A DNA stretch of 55,270 nucleotides. Origin: Lachnospiraceae bacterium (GTDB taxonomy: Bacteria; Bacillota; Clostridia; Lachnospirales; Lachnospiraceae). How positions within the stretch are numbered: position 1 is the stretch's first letter; every line of letters starts with the position of its first letter. Shown one piece after another: positions 36,111 through 45,181 of the stretch. Below the pieces are notes generated by a model, which was not told the origin of the DNA, did no database searches, and saw nothing but the letters and a program-made list of their open reading frames with translations. The stretch spans positions 1 to 55,270 of the forward strand of contig JAAUZT010000048.1 of the NCBI GenBank assembly GCA_014804485.1, read 5' to 3'. Both the position numbers and the translations under genes were made by a program.

Positions 36111-37364
36111 TTATACTTCAAACAGTCTTGAAAGACCCGCTTCATAAGAAAACTCTTCTTTCACCTTTCTCTGCCCGGCTTCTGCTATCTGTTTCCGTTC
36201 TTCTTCATGGGACAGATAATAATGCACCTTATCAATACATTCTTCCATACTGCCAAAGGTAGCGATCTCCACGCCTTCCTCGAAATACTCTGTAACTTCG
36301 GGCTGGCGGTTGCTCAGCACGAACCCGCCGCAGGCCATAATGTCCAATACCCTGAGTGGAATACCGGAATGAATGGATCGCAAGGAAATATTGAGATTGA
36401 TCCTGCTGCCCGCAAAAACTAACGGCATCTGCGTATGGTAATCTACCGTGCCGTGGTTGTGCGCATTCAGCTCCGGCAGCTTCCCGGTATCGGAACCCGT
36501 ATATAACCTGAAATCAAGATTCCTGTCAGCAGTGCCGCGACCATCTGTCATAACGCTGCTGTCACATGTACTCAACTGTCTCATAATCCCCGTAAGCAGT
36601 TTCCACCGCTCTTCCACCGTTACCTTCTTTTCCAAAACCGCCGCTATCAGAATATCCTCCGGTCTTGCAAAATAATCTTCGCCCAGCATAAGCCCCTGCT
36701 CTTCCATAGACTTCTGCAGTTCCTCCAGATGAATCTGTCCTGACGTAACTGCCTGCCTTAAATAATCCTTTTCATAAGAGAAGCATTGCTGTTTAATTAA
36801 AGCCTCCATGCGGCCACAATCTGACGCTGCCGCATCTCTTTCACCGTCAAACAACAGTTCGTAGTAATTATGCTCATCCGTATACAAAGAACCCACGAAG
36901 GACACATCGCACTGATACTTCTCCCGCTTCCCGCGGGAAGCCCGGGCTATTGCCTCCTCAAAATATGCACAGTCTACCGCCAGCGGTGCGTGATGAAGCG
37001 TATTGATATCGTAATCCTCCTCCAGCCGTCTTACCATCTCACGATCAAAAATGCCGATGTGATTGCACGAGTCACATACCTGCTTCGCATACAATGTAAA
37101 ATGCGGGCAATCATACACCCACGCGTAGTACGGTATCTCGCAAGTATGGCAGATCATGGAAACAATCGGGAAGTAGTTAAAAGACACTACCGCCTCCGCC
37201 GCCTCCCGATGAACCGCCTGTATCATCTCCATGGCAAGCTCCATATCCCGCGTGTAATGCTTACATTCCTTACGAAACCACACGACCTCAAATCCCATTT
37301 TTATTAAATTGTCCGCCAAGATCTGTTCGTTGTTGGCTTGCCATGAATACAATATAAAACGCAT
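36111..37364 (-). CDS. CgeB-like glycosyltransferase
   Basis: The 417-residue protein shares the DUF3880-like N-terminus (VVSFNYFPIVSMICH; YAWVYDCPHFTLYA) and the C-terminal RINLNISLRSIHSGIPLRVLD and ACGGFVLSN motifs with the gene at 33739. It is the closest relative of that gene here and lies in mirror image on the other side of the GT2-TPR gene. It carries extra residues in the middle (~170-290). It is the last gene of the ten-gene leftward operon. Confidence 0.85.
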   Translation of the reverse strand: MRFILYSWQANNEQILADNLIKMGFEVVWFRKECKHYTRDMELAMEMIQAVHREAAEAVVSFNYFPIVSMICHTCEIPYYAWVYDCPHFTLYAKQVCDSCNHIGIFDREMVRRLEEDYDINTLHHAPLAVDCAYFEEAIARASRGKREKYQCDVSFVGSLYTDEHNYYELLFDGERDAAASDCGRMEALIKQQCFSYEKDYLRQAVTSGQIHLEELQKSMEEQGLMLGEDYFARPEDILIAAVLEKKVTVEERWKLLTGIMRQLSTCDSSVMTDGRGTADRNLDFRLYTGSDTGKLPELNAHNHGTVDYHTQMPLVFAGSRINLNISLRSIHSGIPLRVLDIMACGGFVLSNRQPEVTEYFEEGVEIATFGSMEECIDKVHYYLSHEEERKQIAEAGQRKVKEEFSYEAGLSRLFEV

Positions 37365-37413
37365 AACCTTTATTCCGTATAAACTAAATCCTTTCTCACA
37401 TATTTCATTCAGA

Positions 37414-39444
37414 TTATCTGGGTCGTTTCTGCGCCCTGACTACATATTGGAATGTTGTATACATCCACTCCTCCGTCTGATCCGACAGTCCAAGCAGCGT
37501 TTCCACAATAGCCTGCTCTCTATCCGATATGGCAAAAATGCGCCTATCGATATCTTTTACTTCATAACCCGCATTCCGGAATAAATTCATAATCTCATAA
37601 TACGTAAAGAAATGTATATGAGTCCGGTCTAGCAGCCCAACATCCTGATACACGAATCTTCCTTCCAGTAACTGTTCCATAACCGATATATGCATAACAT
37701 TGGGTATGCAGGCAATAATACATCCGTCTTCATTCAAGCTGTCGCGGCACATGTCGACTACTTCTTCCGGATGCCGCAAATGCTCCAATACATCACCGAA
37801 AATAATATAATCGAACTTTTCTCTGAAGGGAATCCGCAGCTCATCTATATTCCCATATTTGGCTTCGGTAACATGCTTTGCTATCTCCACTGCAGCCTCA
37901 TTGATATCCAGACCATACGTCTTGCACTTCGGGAAACGATTCTGAATCTCAACCAAAGTGGCACCCAAATCGCACCCTACTTCGAGAACTTTAAATTCTT
38001 CTTCGTTTCCCTCCTGAATACGCACTGCCAATGACCGGTTGGGTTTTAAATTAAAGTAATTCATCCCCCATTCCTTCTTCATGAACACTCTGGCATTAAA
38101 GCGCCATTCTTCCGCAACACTATATATTTCACTGCATTGATGGAAACTTTCATATGCGTATGCGTACAGACATACAATCTGCGCCAATCCTCCCTGAATC
38201 ATTCGGAGTGAATAATCAGTCAGAACCTCCTCGGGATGACTCAGTTCTTCCCGAAACAATCCGTTTTGTTCAAAAATATCTCTCCGCACCGCCCACATTT
38301 TCCAATTGGAGCACAGTATTTTATCATACGTTTTCCCACTCCGCTGTCTGTTGCCACGTCGCCCGATCAGCAACAATTCCTCTTTGCTTTTGACAGCGCT
38401 CCTTTCGTTTGGAAAGAAATTGTTCGTACTCGGACTTGCCATTGCCGCACGCTCTGACTCCAGAGCTCTTGCAAGCGCTCTCAAACTTCCTTTCTCAGGA
38501 TATACTCCTGCTTCCAGAAAGACGATGCAATCTTCCGTTTCAAAGTTGCTCAGAACCGTATTCCATAGTTTCCCATAACCCTGCACTCCTTCGTCAAACC
38601 ATAGATATTCATATTGTCCCGCCGACAGCCACTGTGCGGTATCCTCCTCCGATTCGTTAACCGCTATGATAATATTTGCAATTCCATCAACCCCGTCAAG
38701 CCATTCAAGCGTATCCCTTAACTGATCCAACCTCCGATGTACCGTCAATACTACGGTAACATTATCCCCTTCAAGCTCCGCCTCGTCCTCTTGGAAATAC
38801 TCCTGCAAAAACTTTTTTCTTTCTCCGTCATATGCATTCATAGCTGACAGTGCACTGTCATGCATACACCATGGTTCGCCGAGTGCCGGCACTACAACTT
38901 TATATCCACGACGTATAAACTCCTGACTTTGCGAGCAATCATAGAAATCCCATTTATCAAATATGTCTTCCCGCCATGGAATATCATACTGCGTGATCAT
39001 GAGCAGGCCGTCTATAGCCTCCACTTCTGTCAACCCGGTTCCTCCCGGACGGAATAAGTTATCACGAAGATATCCCGGCAAATAAACCGCTCCACACCTC
39101 TTTCCTTCCCACATAACACCGCTGTCTGGAAGCTTAGGGGCTCCGATCATACCGATCATACCAATCTTCTCATCACTTTTAAAAACATCCAGAAAATCCC
39201 GTATAAAATCACGATTTATGATAAAAGTGTCCTGATGCAGATATACCTTATACTTTGCATCAGAAGCCTGCATCCCCTCATTATATCCGGCTGCCATAGA
39301 TTTCGCTTCTTCCACCGTAAGTACTTCGATCTGATACCCTTCCGGAACATTCAGATGATAAATATAATGCAGGCATTCCTCCGTATAAAGCCGATCACTG
39401 CTGCAGATCACAAAACAGACTTTCTTTTCGTTGACTCCGTTCAT
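37414..39444 (-). CDS. Fused glycosyltransferase-glycosyltransferase-methyltransferase
   Basis: The 676-residue protein combines three parts. Residues ~5-200 are a GT-A-like domain with AKYKVYLHQDTF, IGMIGMIGAPK and WDFYDCSQSQEF, shared with two other proteins of this operon. Residues ~225-450 resemble a second GT2 domain (VTVVLTVHRRLDQLRDTLEW). Residues ~485-670 are a SAM-dependent methyltransferase (LEVGCDLGATLVEIQ; YIIFGDVLEHLRHPEEV). Such a chain could add sugars and methylate the product. Its ATG overlaps the stop of the 138-residue gene by four bases. That gene encodes the helical domain fused to this GT in the 44029 protein. Confidence 0.85.
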   Translation of the reverse strand: MNGVNEKKVCFVICSSDRLYTEECLHYIYHLNVPEGYQIEVLTVEEAKSMAAGYNEGMQASDAKYKVYLHQDTFIINRDFIRDFLDVFKSDEKIGMIGMIGAPKLPDSGVMWEGKRCGAVYLPGYLRDNLFRPGGTGLTEVEAIDGLLMITQYDIPWREDIFDKWDFYDCSQSQEFIRRGYKVVVPALGEPWCMHDSALSAMNAYDGERKKFLQEYFQEDEAELEGDNVTVVLTVHRRLDQLRDTLEWLDGVDGIANIIIAVNESEEDTAQWLSAGQYEYLWFDEGVQGYGKLWNTVLSNFETEDCIVFLEAGVYPEKGSLRALARALESERAAMASPSTNNFFPNERSAVKSKEELLLIGRRGNRQRSGKTYDKILCSNWKMWAVRRDIFEQNGLFREELSHPEEVLTDYSLRMIQGGLAQIVCLYAYAYESFHQCSEIYSVAEEWRFNARVFMKKEWGMNYFNLKPNRSLAVRIQEGNEEEFKVLEVGCDLGATLVEIQNRFPKCKTYGLDINEAAVEIAKHVTEAKYGNIDELRIPFREKFDYIIFGDVLEHLRHPEEVVDMCRDSLNEDGCIIACIPNVMHISVMEQLLEGRFVYQDVGLLDRTHIHFFTYYEIMNLFRNAGYEVKDIDRRIFAISDREQAIVETLLGLSDQTEEWMYTTFQYVVRAQKRPR

Positions 39445-39857
39445 ACTTCAAGTTTTCCCTCCGCTATTTTACTCTTAATAAATGCCAGCACCTTGTCCCT
39501 ATATACCGCATTACAATATGTCTCAATGAATAATTCCGCTAGAGAAACATGATTCTGATGACAAAATTCGTAAAACTCCTCTTCATCATCCAACACATCA
39601 AAAGCAATCCTTCTGAGATAAAATTTCACCTTTGTATCCCTCTCTAACAACTCATCCATCCCTGATACCTTAGAAAAGAGTGTCTGCTGTCCTTCCTCTC
39701 TTTCTGCAGTACAGACCGGAATCAGATAAAAAATCTTTAAAAGCTCTCTGTTTGCCTTCGCAAGTTTCTCGTTTGCCATTAACAGGCTCTCCACCTCATC
39801 ATATTGCTTCCTCGCAAACAGATCATTGATCTGCTCCCATAAGATTTGCCCGTTCAT
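39441..39857 (-). CDS. Stand-alone helical domain of GT-associated proteins
   Basis: This 138-residue helical protein has no named domain known to me. It matches the N-terminal ~130 residues of the 379-residue protein at 44029-45168 and the C-terminal part of the 367-residue protein at 42929-44032. The shared core is KFYLRRIAFDVLDDEEEF with GQQTLFSKVSGMDELLERD before it. It overlaps the following GT gene by ATGA, so the split pair equals the fused protein elsewhere in the operon. It may be a protein-binding or chaperone-like module for the glycosyltransferase. Confidence 0.75.
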   Translation of the reverse strand: MNGQILWEQINDLFARKQYDEVESLLMANEKLAKANRELLKIFYLIPVCTAEREEGQQTLFSKVSGMDELLERDTKVKFYLRRIAFDVLDDEEEFYEFCHQNHVSLAELFIETYCNAVYRDKVLAFIKSKIAEGKLEV

Positions 39858-39916
39858 ACTGATCCACTTTCCTTTCTCTTCTCTATATTTCGGTCATTCA
39901 AATTTCTCATCTAATA

Positions 39917-42900
39917 CTATAATATTTTTTCTACAATGAACTGTTTTGACTGCTCTATCTCTACTGCCAATTTTCTATTTACCGCTTCATAATCGATATC
40001 CTCTATGAACTTTGCCGCATCATACTTCGCACCATTTTCCAGAATCCTGTTTTGTATTTCAGGAAAAAGGGCAAATGTAGCAAATCTGTCTGACTCTCTG
40101 TTTTTTACCGTCACAAAATTCTTCTCAAATATCATGGAAAAGCAAGTTCCATGGTATGAGTCGGTAATGACAAAATCGGCATTACAAATGTATGACAGCC
40201 ATTCTTCTACCGTCAGATCCATCTTTATATTGTCATATTCCAATATCTTCAGATAATAATCCATTGTCCGCAGATTGGCATCCATCATATTGATCAACTT
40301 GATACCACCGAGTTTCTGTTGTATTTTCAAACACAGTTCCCGTTTTTCTTTAGTAGGGTCCAAAAAATATACTGCAATATACGGCTCTTTCTCCGCTTTG
40401 AGTGTCTTGCACAGAAGAATATCATAATCCCTTTCTCCCAGCAAAAACACCGGATCTAGAACCCACGTTGCCTCCACACCATATCGCTCACGGCAAACAT
40501 CAACTCCAACTTCTTCTCTGACGGAAATGGCCTGAAATCTATAATACAGATCTGTTCCTATCTCCGCAGGAACTGCTGCGTCAATGCTTCCAAAAGAAGT
40601 GGCGTAAGACACTTTCTTCTTATCCTCTTCTACAAAATCAAGCAGAAAATAATTGTCATATCCATAATATTTTGCATACTCATAATTCCAATTTTGATCC
40701 GAACCTACAACAAATGTATCGCAGCAATTGTTCAGCATCTCATGATCATACGCCGGAAAAAACTCTGAGCTTAATACATAGTGCTCTTCTGCAAACTTTT
40801 TAAACTGTTTGATCGGTTTCAGTTTGCAATAATTATCAAGCACAACGATTGTCTTCCCTTGTGCCTGCAGGAATGTGTGTAATGCATAATTCGTCAATGC
40901 GTTTCCGTAATTAATGCCCCACATGTAAATAAGCGCCATATCAAAATGAATCCGCTCCTTAACAGCCTGCAGAATATCCGTCAGAGTTTCATAATTACCA
41001 CGTTTCCATTCTTCAAAGAACAATTCCCTGCATTTCGGTTCCCATACTGACTTACTGATACATGGGTTGAAATTTTCTGCTGCGGCAGTCTGCAAACTTA
41101 CAATCTTCTCAAACTGCGGTAGAACACTCTTGAAAAAATATGCACCCTTCTTCGTATTCAGTGTTACAAAAGAAGTACCCATTCCGTCATCAAACTGATA
41201 GATTTCATTAATTCCCCAGAAATCCCCCAAGCTCAGATCGCTGTACTTCCTATTTTTGAATTTACAATCATAACAGCTCTTTCGCAGCGTCCAGTTATTA
41301 AGAAAACCGCACATGTATGGCTCATTCTTTTTTCCGACATATTCCGCACTATTCCGATATTTCACATACAACCCCACATCCCATCCAAACACATCTTTCT
41401 TCCTGAATGAAATCTCCGCAATCTCATCTTTGTTCTCCAGACAAGAATCAAATACCTTCTGTGACGGCACACCGTGGCATACAACATCCCCAAGCAGCAG
41501 GTTCTCATATTCTTTTCCCACATAACGCCTAAGTCCTGCAAGCTGACAACTGCATCCCGTAAAAAGAACCTTCGTTCCCTGCTCCAGCAATTCCTTAACC
41601 CGCTGATAGGCCTTCCCCACGTTACTCTGTACATATTTGGACGACATCATCCGCTCTACATCTTCAATCTGATCCGATACAATATGCTCCACCTTCCAGT
41701 CATCATTCCAGACAGCACCGCATACATAGCCTCCCTCTGACAAGATCTTGTCTGCAAGTACCCTGAATACACCACCTGATGAACTTTTTCTGCGGATTTC
41801 CGAATTACTCATAACCGCATAGCAATCATCCGGCAAGATTGTCCCCGGAGTTTCATTGCAAACCGGGCATACTGCCTTACATCGACCACATTTAATACAT
41901 TTATTATTATCTATTACCGGTATAAGGAATCCTTCCTCATCACATCCTTGTGAAACAGCTCCTACAGGGCATATATTATAGCACGCCATACAGCCCGAAC
42001 ATGTTGTAATTCCGGAAATATCAACAGTCTCAATTTTTTCCGGATGTCCGGAAGGATATAATTTCTCCCACTTTTCCTGTACATAGGCCAGATAATCTTG
42101 ATCTTTGGACAACTGCATGATACAAGTGCAGAAGAATTCCTCGCACTTGTATCCACATGCTTCATTGTAAACCGTTTCGAACTTCTGCCTTTTCAAACCC
42201 GCCACTGCTAATTCTTCACTATATAAGTTCATAATATAGCACTGTGTGATAATCTTGTCCTTGTTTCGTTTTCCGACACTGTTTTCCGATTCATAAGCTA
42301 CTGCCAACACCTCGTCAACCAGTACAATTCCATACTTCTTGGCGAGGCGAATCGTTAATTCATAGTCTTCCAGCGAATTTAGCTGTTCGTTGAAACCTCC
42401 AATTTCGATAAATATACTCTTTCTCATCACCAGCGTGATCATTCCAACCAGTGAGTTGATCAAAAGTGTATGGAACACGTCGCCAGTTTTGTACATCATT
42501 GCGACACCTTCCGGCGGATAAATATCAGATCCGGTTCCGTTCGTATAAAAAAGACTGTATACTGCACCGACATTTCGATCCCATCCTGCAAAATAACTCA
42601 TTTGCCTTTCCAACTTATCAGGATACCATTCATCGTCACTGTCATGAAAAGCAATATATTCTCCGTCTGCATAAGATACACCGATATTTCTTGATACACT
42701 TGCTCCCAGATTCTCGTCATTTCTAACGTAGACAATGCTGACATCCTCAATACTTCCGTATTCGGACTCTACAAACTCCATCGTTCCGTCTGTAGAACAA
42801 TCATCGACAATAATAATCTCAAAATTCCGGTATGTCTGATTCAACACACTGTCGATACAGCGTTTCAAAGTATGCTTTCTATTATATGTAGGTATGATAA

Positions 42901-42925
42901 CACTGACTAATACCTTCTGCTCCAT
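39917..42925 (-). CDS. GT2-ferredoxin/FrhB-polysaccharide pyruvyltransferase fusion
   Basis: The 1002-residue protein joins three activities. Residues ~5-230 are a GT2 glycosyltransferase (VSVIIPTYNRKHTLKRCIDS; DDCSTDGT; DSDDEW). Residues ~308-355 carry two 4Fe-4S clusters (CSGCMACYNICPVG and CIKCGRCKAVCPVC), followed by an FrhB/FdhB-type domain to ~residue 640. Residues ~665-1000 are a polysaccharide pyruvyltransferase (MWGINYGNALTNYALH; VGSDQNWN; FVITDSYHGTCFSM). FrhB-like and pyruvyltransferase genes often stand side by side in exopolysaccharide loci; the GT2 fusion is less usual. It probably modifies the glycan with a ketal pyruvate. The ATG follows GGAG and lies three bases behind the upstream gene. 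Confidence 0.88.
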   Translation of the reverse strand: MEQKVLVSVIIPTYNRKHTLKRCIDSVLNQTYRNFEIIIVDDCSTDGTMEFVESEYGSIEDVSIVYVRNDENLGASVSRNIGVSYADGEYIAFHDSDDEWYPDKLERQMSYFAGWDRNVGAVYSLFYTNGTGSDIYPPEGVAMMYKTGDVFHTLLINSLVGMITLVMRKSIFIEIGGFNEQLNSLEDYELTIRLAKKYGIVLVDEVLAVAYESENSVGKRNKDKIITQCYIMNLYSEELAVAGLKRQKFETVYNEACGYKCEEFFCTCIMQLSKDQDYLAYVQEKWEKLYPSGHPEKIETVDISGITTCSGCMACYNICPVGAVSQGCDEEGFLIPVIDNNKCIKCGRCKAVCPVCNETPGTILPDDCYAVMSNSEIRRKSSSGGVFRVLADKILSEGGYVCGAVWNDDWKVEHIVSDQIEDVERMMSSKYVQSNVGKAYQRVKELLEQGTKVLFTGCSCQLAGLRRYVGKEYENLLLGDVVCHGVPSQKVFDSCLENKDEIAEISFRKKDVFGWDVGLYVKYRNSAEYVGKKNEPYMCGFLNNWTLRKSCYDCKFKNRKYSDLSLGDFWGINEIYQFDDGMGTSFVTLNTKKGAYFFKSVLPQFEKIVSLQTAAAENFNPCISKSVWEPKCRELFFEEWKRGNYETLTDILQAVKERIHFDMALIYMWGINYGNALTNYALHTFLQAQGKTIVVLDNYCKLKPIKQFKKFAEEHYVLSSEFFPAYDHEMLNNCCDTFVVGSDQNWNYEYAKYYGYDNYFLLDFVEEDKKKVSYATSFGSIDAAVPAEIGTDLYYRFQAISVREEVGVDVCRERYGVEATWVLDPVFLLGERDYDILLCKTLKAEKEPYIAVYFLDPTKEKRELCLKIQQKLGGIKLINMMDANLRTMDYYLKILEYDNIKMDLTVEEWLSYICNADFVITDSYHGTCFSMIFEKNFVTVKNRESDRFATFALFPEIQNRILENGAKYDAAKFIEDIDYEAVNRKLAVEIEQSKQFIVEKIL

Positions 42926-42928
42926 ATC

Positions 42929-44032
42929 TTATTCTCCAATCTTTCCCAAAGCATTCCTTACTTTCGCCTGATCACATACGCAATGATCAATCATATAATC
43001 AAGTCCCTGCCAGGATATCCGGTCATCCTGAATATATTCTTTTAATACAATGCCAGCATCTTCCAAATCGTATTCTATCCGCCGTAGGTAAAACTTTATT
43101 TCCGTATATTTTAATAATAATGCCCCATAATCCGCACAGTCATTGCAAAAACAATCCTGCTTCTGTGCAGTTTCACTTTTCCTTATTTCAAAAATATGCT
43201 GCATAACTGAGAGGTCTGTCACCCTTATTTGAAGGTCATTTGCCTTCATAATCATCATTTCAGCCGCTTCATACTCCTTCTGTGCGATCAATCTCTTTAT
43301 AAGCTCCAGAATTGATTGTACTAAAATATATCTTTCCTGCAGGGAATCCATCATTTCCGGTTTTTGATAGACATATCCGAATTCCTGATAGGCTTCGCAG
43401 AAACATTTTCTCGCCTCATCGTAATTCTGCAATTTACTGTGACCGCAGTCATGCAGACACCAGACTTTTTTCTGATAAGGAACTGCTACCTGATACCCTT
43501 TCCTCCTAAATTCGCATGATTGGGATAGATCATAGAAATCCCACCCTGCAATAATATCCTCCCGCCACTCTATGTCATACTGAGTTGCCATAAACATACC
43601 GTCAATTGCATCCACTATGACCGTTTCCTGCGCCTCTGTCTGGAAATCAACTTCCAGCTCTACGGCGGTATTCCACGCTCTGGTGCGACCACAGTTCCAT
43701 GTATTCCATGCGATACCGTCCTTGTCCAGTTTACTTCCCCCAAGCACCCCTGCCATTCCTATATCCGGGTTCTCTCTGAACATTTCTATCAGATCACAAA
43801 GTAAATCAGAATATATCAGAAAAGTATCCTGATGAATGTATATTTTATACTTTGCATCAGAACTGTGCATTGCCTCATTATAAGCCGCCGCCATGGAAAC
43901 CGCTTCTGATATATTCGTAAATGAGAGTTCATAACCTTCCGGTATTGTTAATGCCTGAATATATCTGATGCACTCTTCTAAATACTGTTCCTGATTACTC
44001 GCTACGATTATCTCTATCTTCCGTTCATTCAT
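42929..44032 (-). CDS. GT with C-terminal helical domain (permuted order)
   Basis: The 367-residue protein has the GT-A-like domain first (residues ~1-215: AKYKIYIHQDTF, MAGVLGGSKL, WDFYDLSQSCEF, WCLHDCGHS). The helical domain follows (residues ~240-365: KRLIAQKEYEAAEMM, then TEIKFYLRRIEYDLED). In the neighbouring gene at 44029 these domains are in the opposite order. A CFCNDCADYG insertion adds cysteines. Its start codon overlaps the upstream stop by four bases. It lacks the methyltransferase and second GT parts of the 676-residue relative. Confidence 0.8.
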   Translation of the reverse strand: MNERKIEIIVASNQEQYLEECIRYIQALTIPEGYELSFTNISEAVSMAAAYNEAMHSSDAKYKIYIHQDTFLIYSDLLCDLIEMFRENPDIGMAGVLGGSKLDKDGIAWNTWNCGRTRAWNTAVELEVDFQTEAQETVIVDAIDGMFMATQYDIEWREDIIAGWDFYDLSQSCEFRRKGYQVAVPYQKKVWCLHDCGHSKLQNYDEARKCFCEAYQEFGYVYQKPEMMDSLQERYILVQSILELIKRLIAQKEYEAAEMMIMKANDLQIRVTDLSVMQHIFEIRKSETAQKQDCFCNDCADYGALLLKYTEIKFYLRRIEYDLEDAGIVLKEYIQDDRISWQGLDYMIDHCVCDQAKVRNALGKIGE

Positions 44033-45168
44033 ACAGATTCTTTCCGATCCCCTTGATCATTTAAATATTCTGCTACAAACTTCCTTCTCTCTTCATCATA
44101 GTTCTCCAAATTGAGGAAGCCACAATCATGAACACACCATGGCTGCTCTGTTTTCGGCACTACCACTTTATAACCACGCCGTATGAATTCCATACTTTGG
44201 GAGCAATCATAGAAATCCCATTTATCAAACAGATCCTCACGCCACGTAATATCATATTGCGTGGCCATAAGCAGTCCGTCCACCGCTTCCGCTTCCTCCA
44301 AAGGCCGGGTACACGGATTTGACAGCATAACCGCCTCATAAATATGCTGTTCATAGATCATTCCATACCGTTTCCCATCCCACATAATTCCGTTCTCAGG
44401 AATTTTAGGCGCCCCGATGACTCCTATCATTCCAATTTCAGCATCGGATTGGAAAATGTGTAATAGTTCTTCTATAAAATGAGGATAGACGATAAATGTA
44501 TCGTGGTGAAGATATACCTTATACTTTGCCTTGGAATACTGCATTGCCTCATTGTATCCGGAAGTCATAGATTTTGCCTCCTCTACCGTCAGAATGTCAA
44601 CATAATAACCTTCCGGCACGGTCAGATGATTAATATAATAGATACACTCCTCAGCATAAAGGGGGTTATTGCTGCAAATAATAAAACAAATTTCCTGAAT
44701 GTCTCTATCCTTTTTATCAACTCTGTTATCACTTACTTGATCCGCACTCTTTTTCGACAAAATATCACTTGATGTTAGATTACCGCTAATTATCCCCATT
44801 ACTTTCTCTTTATGCACTACACTGAAATCGATCGCTCTCATCAGTTCATACGAGGATATCTGATTCTGTGTCAGAAAACAATAGAATGACTCTATATCCT
44901 CCGCTACATCAAATTCCATTCTCCTCAAGTAGAATTTTAACGCCGTATAGCGGTTTATCAAATCCTCCACTCCGGAAATTTTGGAGAAGATCACCGGTTG
45001 GCCCGCCGCTTTCTCCTGTTCATAGATCGTACATAAATAACAGATCGTAGCAAGGTCATTATCTTTTTCCGCTATTTCCTTATAAGATAGCAATAAAGGC
45101 TTGATCTCATCATATTTTCCATTCTGTAGCAATTCATCTGTTTTTTGCTTCAGTTGTAACGCATTCAT
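44029..45168 (-). CDS. Helical domain plus GT fusion protein
   Basis: The 379-residue protein starts with the helical domain (residues ~1-135: KQKTDELLQNGKYDEIK; ALKFYLRRMEFDVAEDIESF). After a ~35-residue charged linker it continues with the GT-A-like domain (ICFIICSNNPLYAEECIYYI; AKYKVYLHHDTF; IGVIGAPKIPENGIMWDGKR; WDFYDCSQSMEF). The GT part is closely similar to the first domain of the 676-residue protein. The ATG at 45168 is chosen because GGAG lies six bases upstream; earlier in-frame ATGs lack a site and one abuts the previous stop codon. Confidence 0.82.
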   Translation of the reverse strand: MNALQLKQKTDELLQNGKYDEIKPLLLSYKEIAEKDNDLATICYLCTIYEQEKAAGQPVIFSKISGVEDLINRYTALKFYLRRMEFDVAEDIESFYCFLTQNQISSYELMRAIDFSVVHKEKVMGIISGNLTSSDILSKKSADQVSDNRVDKKDRDIQEICFIICSNNPLYAEECIYYINHLTVPEGYYVDILTVEEAKSMTSGYNEAMQYSKAKYKVYLHHDTFIVYPHFIEELLHIFQSDAEIGMIGVIGAPKIPENGIMWDGKRYGMIYEQHIYEAVMLSNPCTRPLEEAEAVDGLLMATQYDITWREDLFDKWDFYDCSQSMEFIRRGYKVVVPKTEQPWCVHDCGFLNLENYDEERRKFVAEYLNDQGDRKESV

Positions 45169-45181
45169 ATCCCTCTCCATA

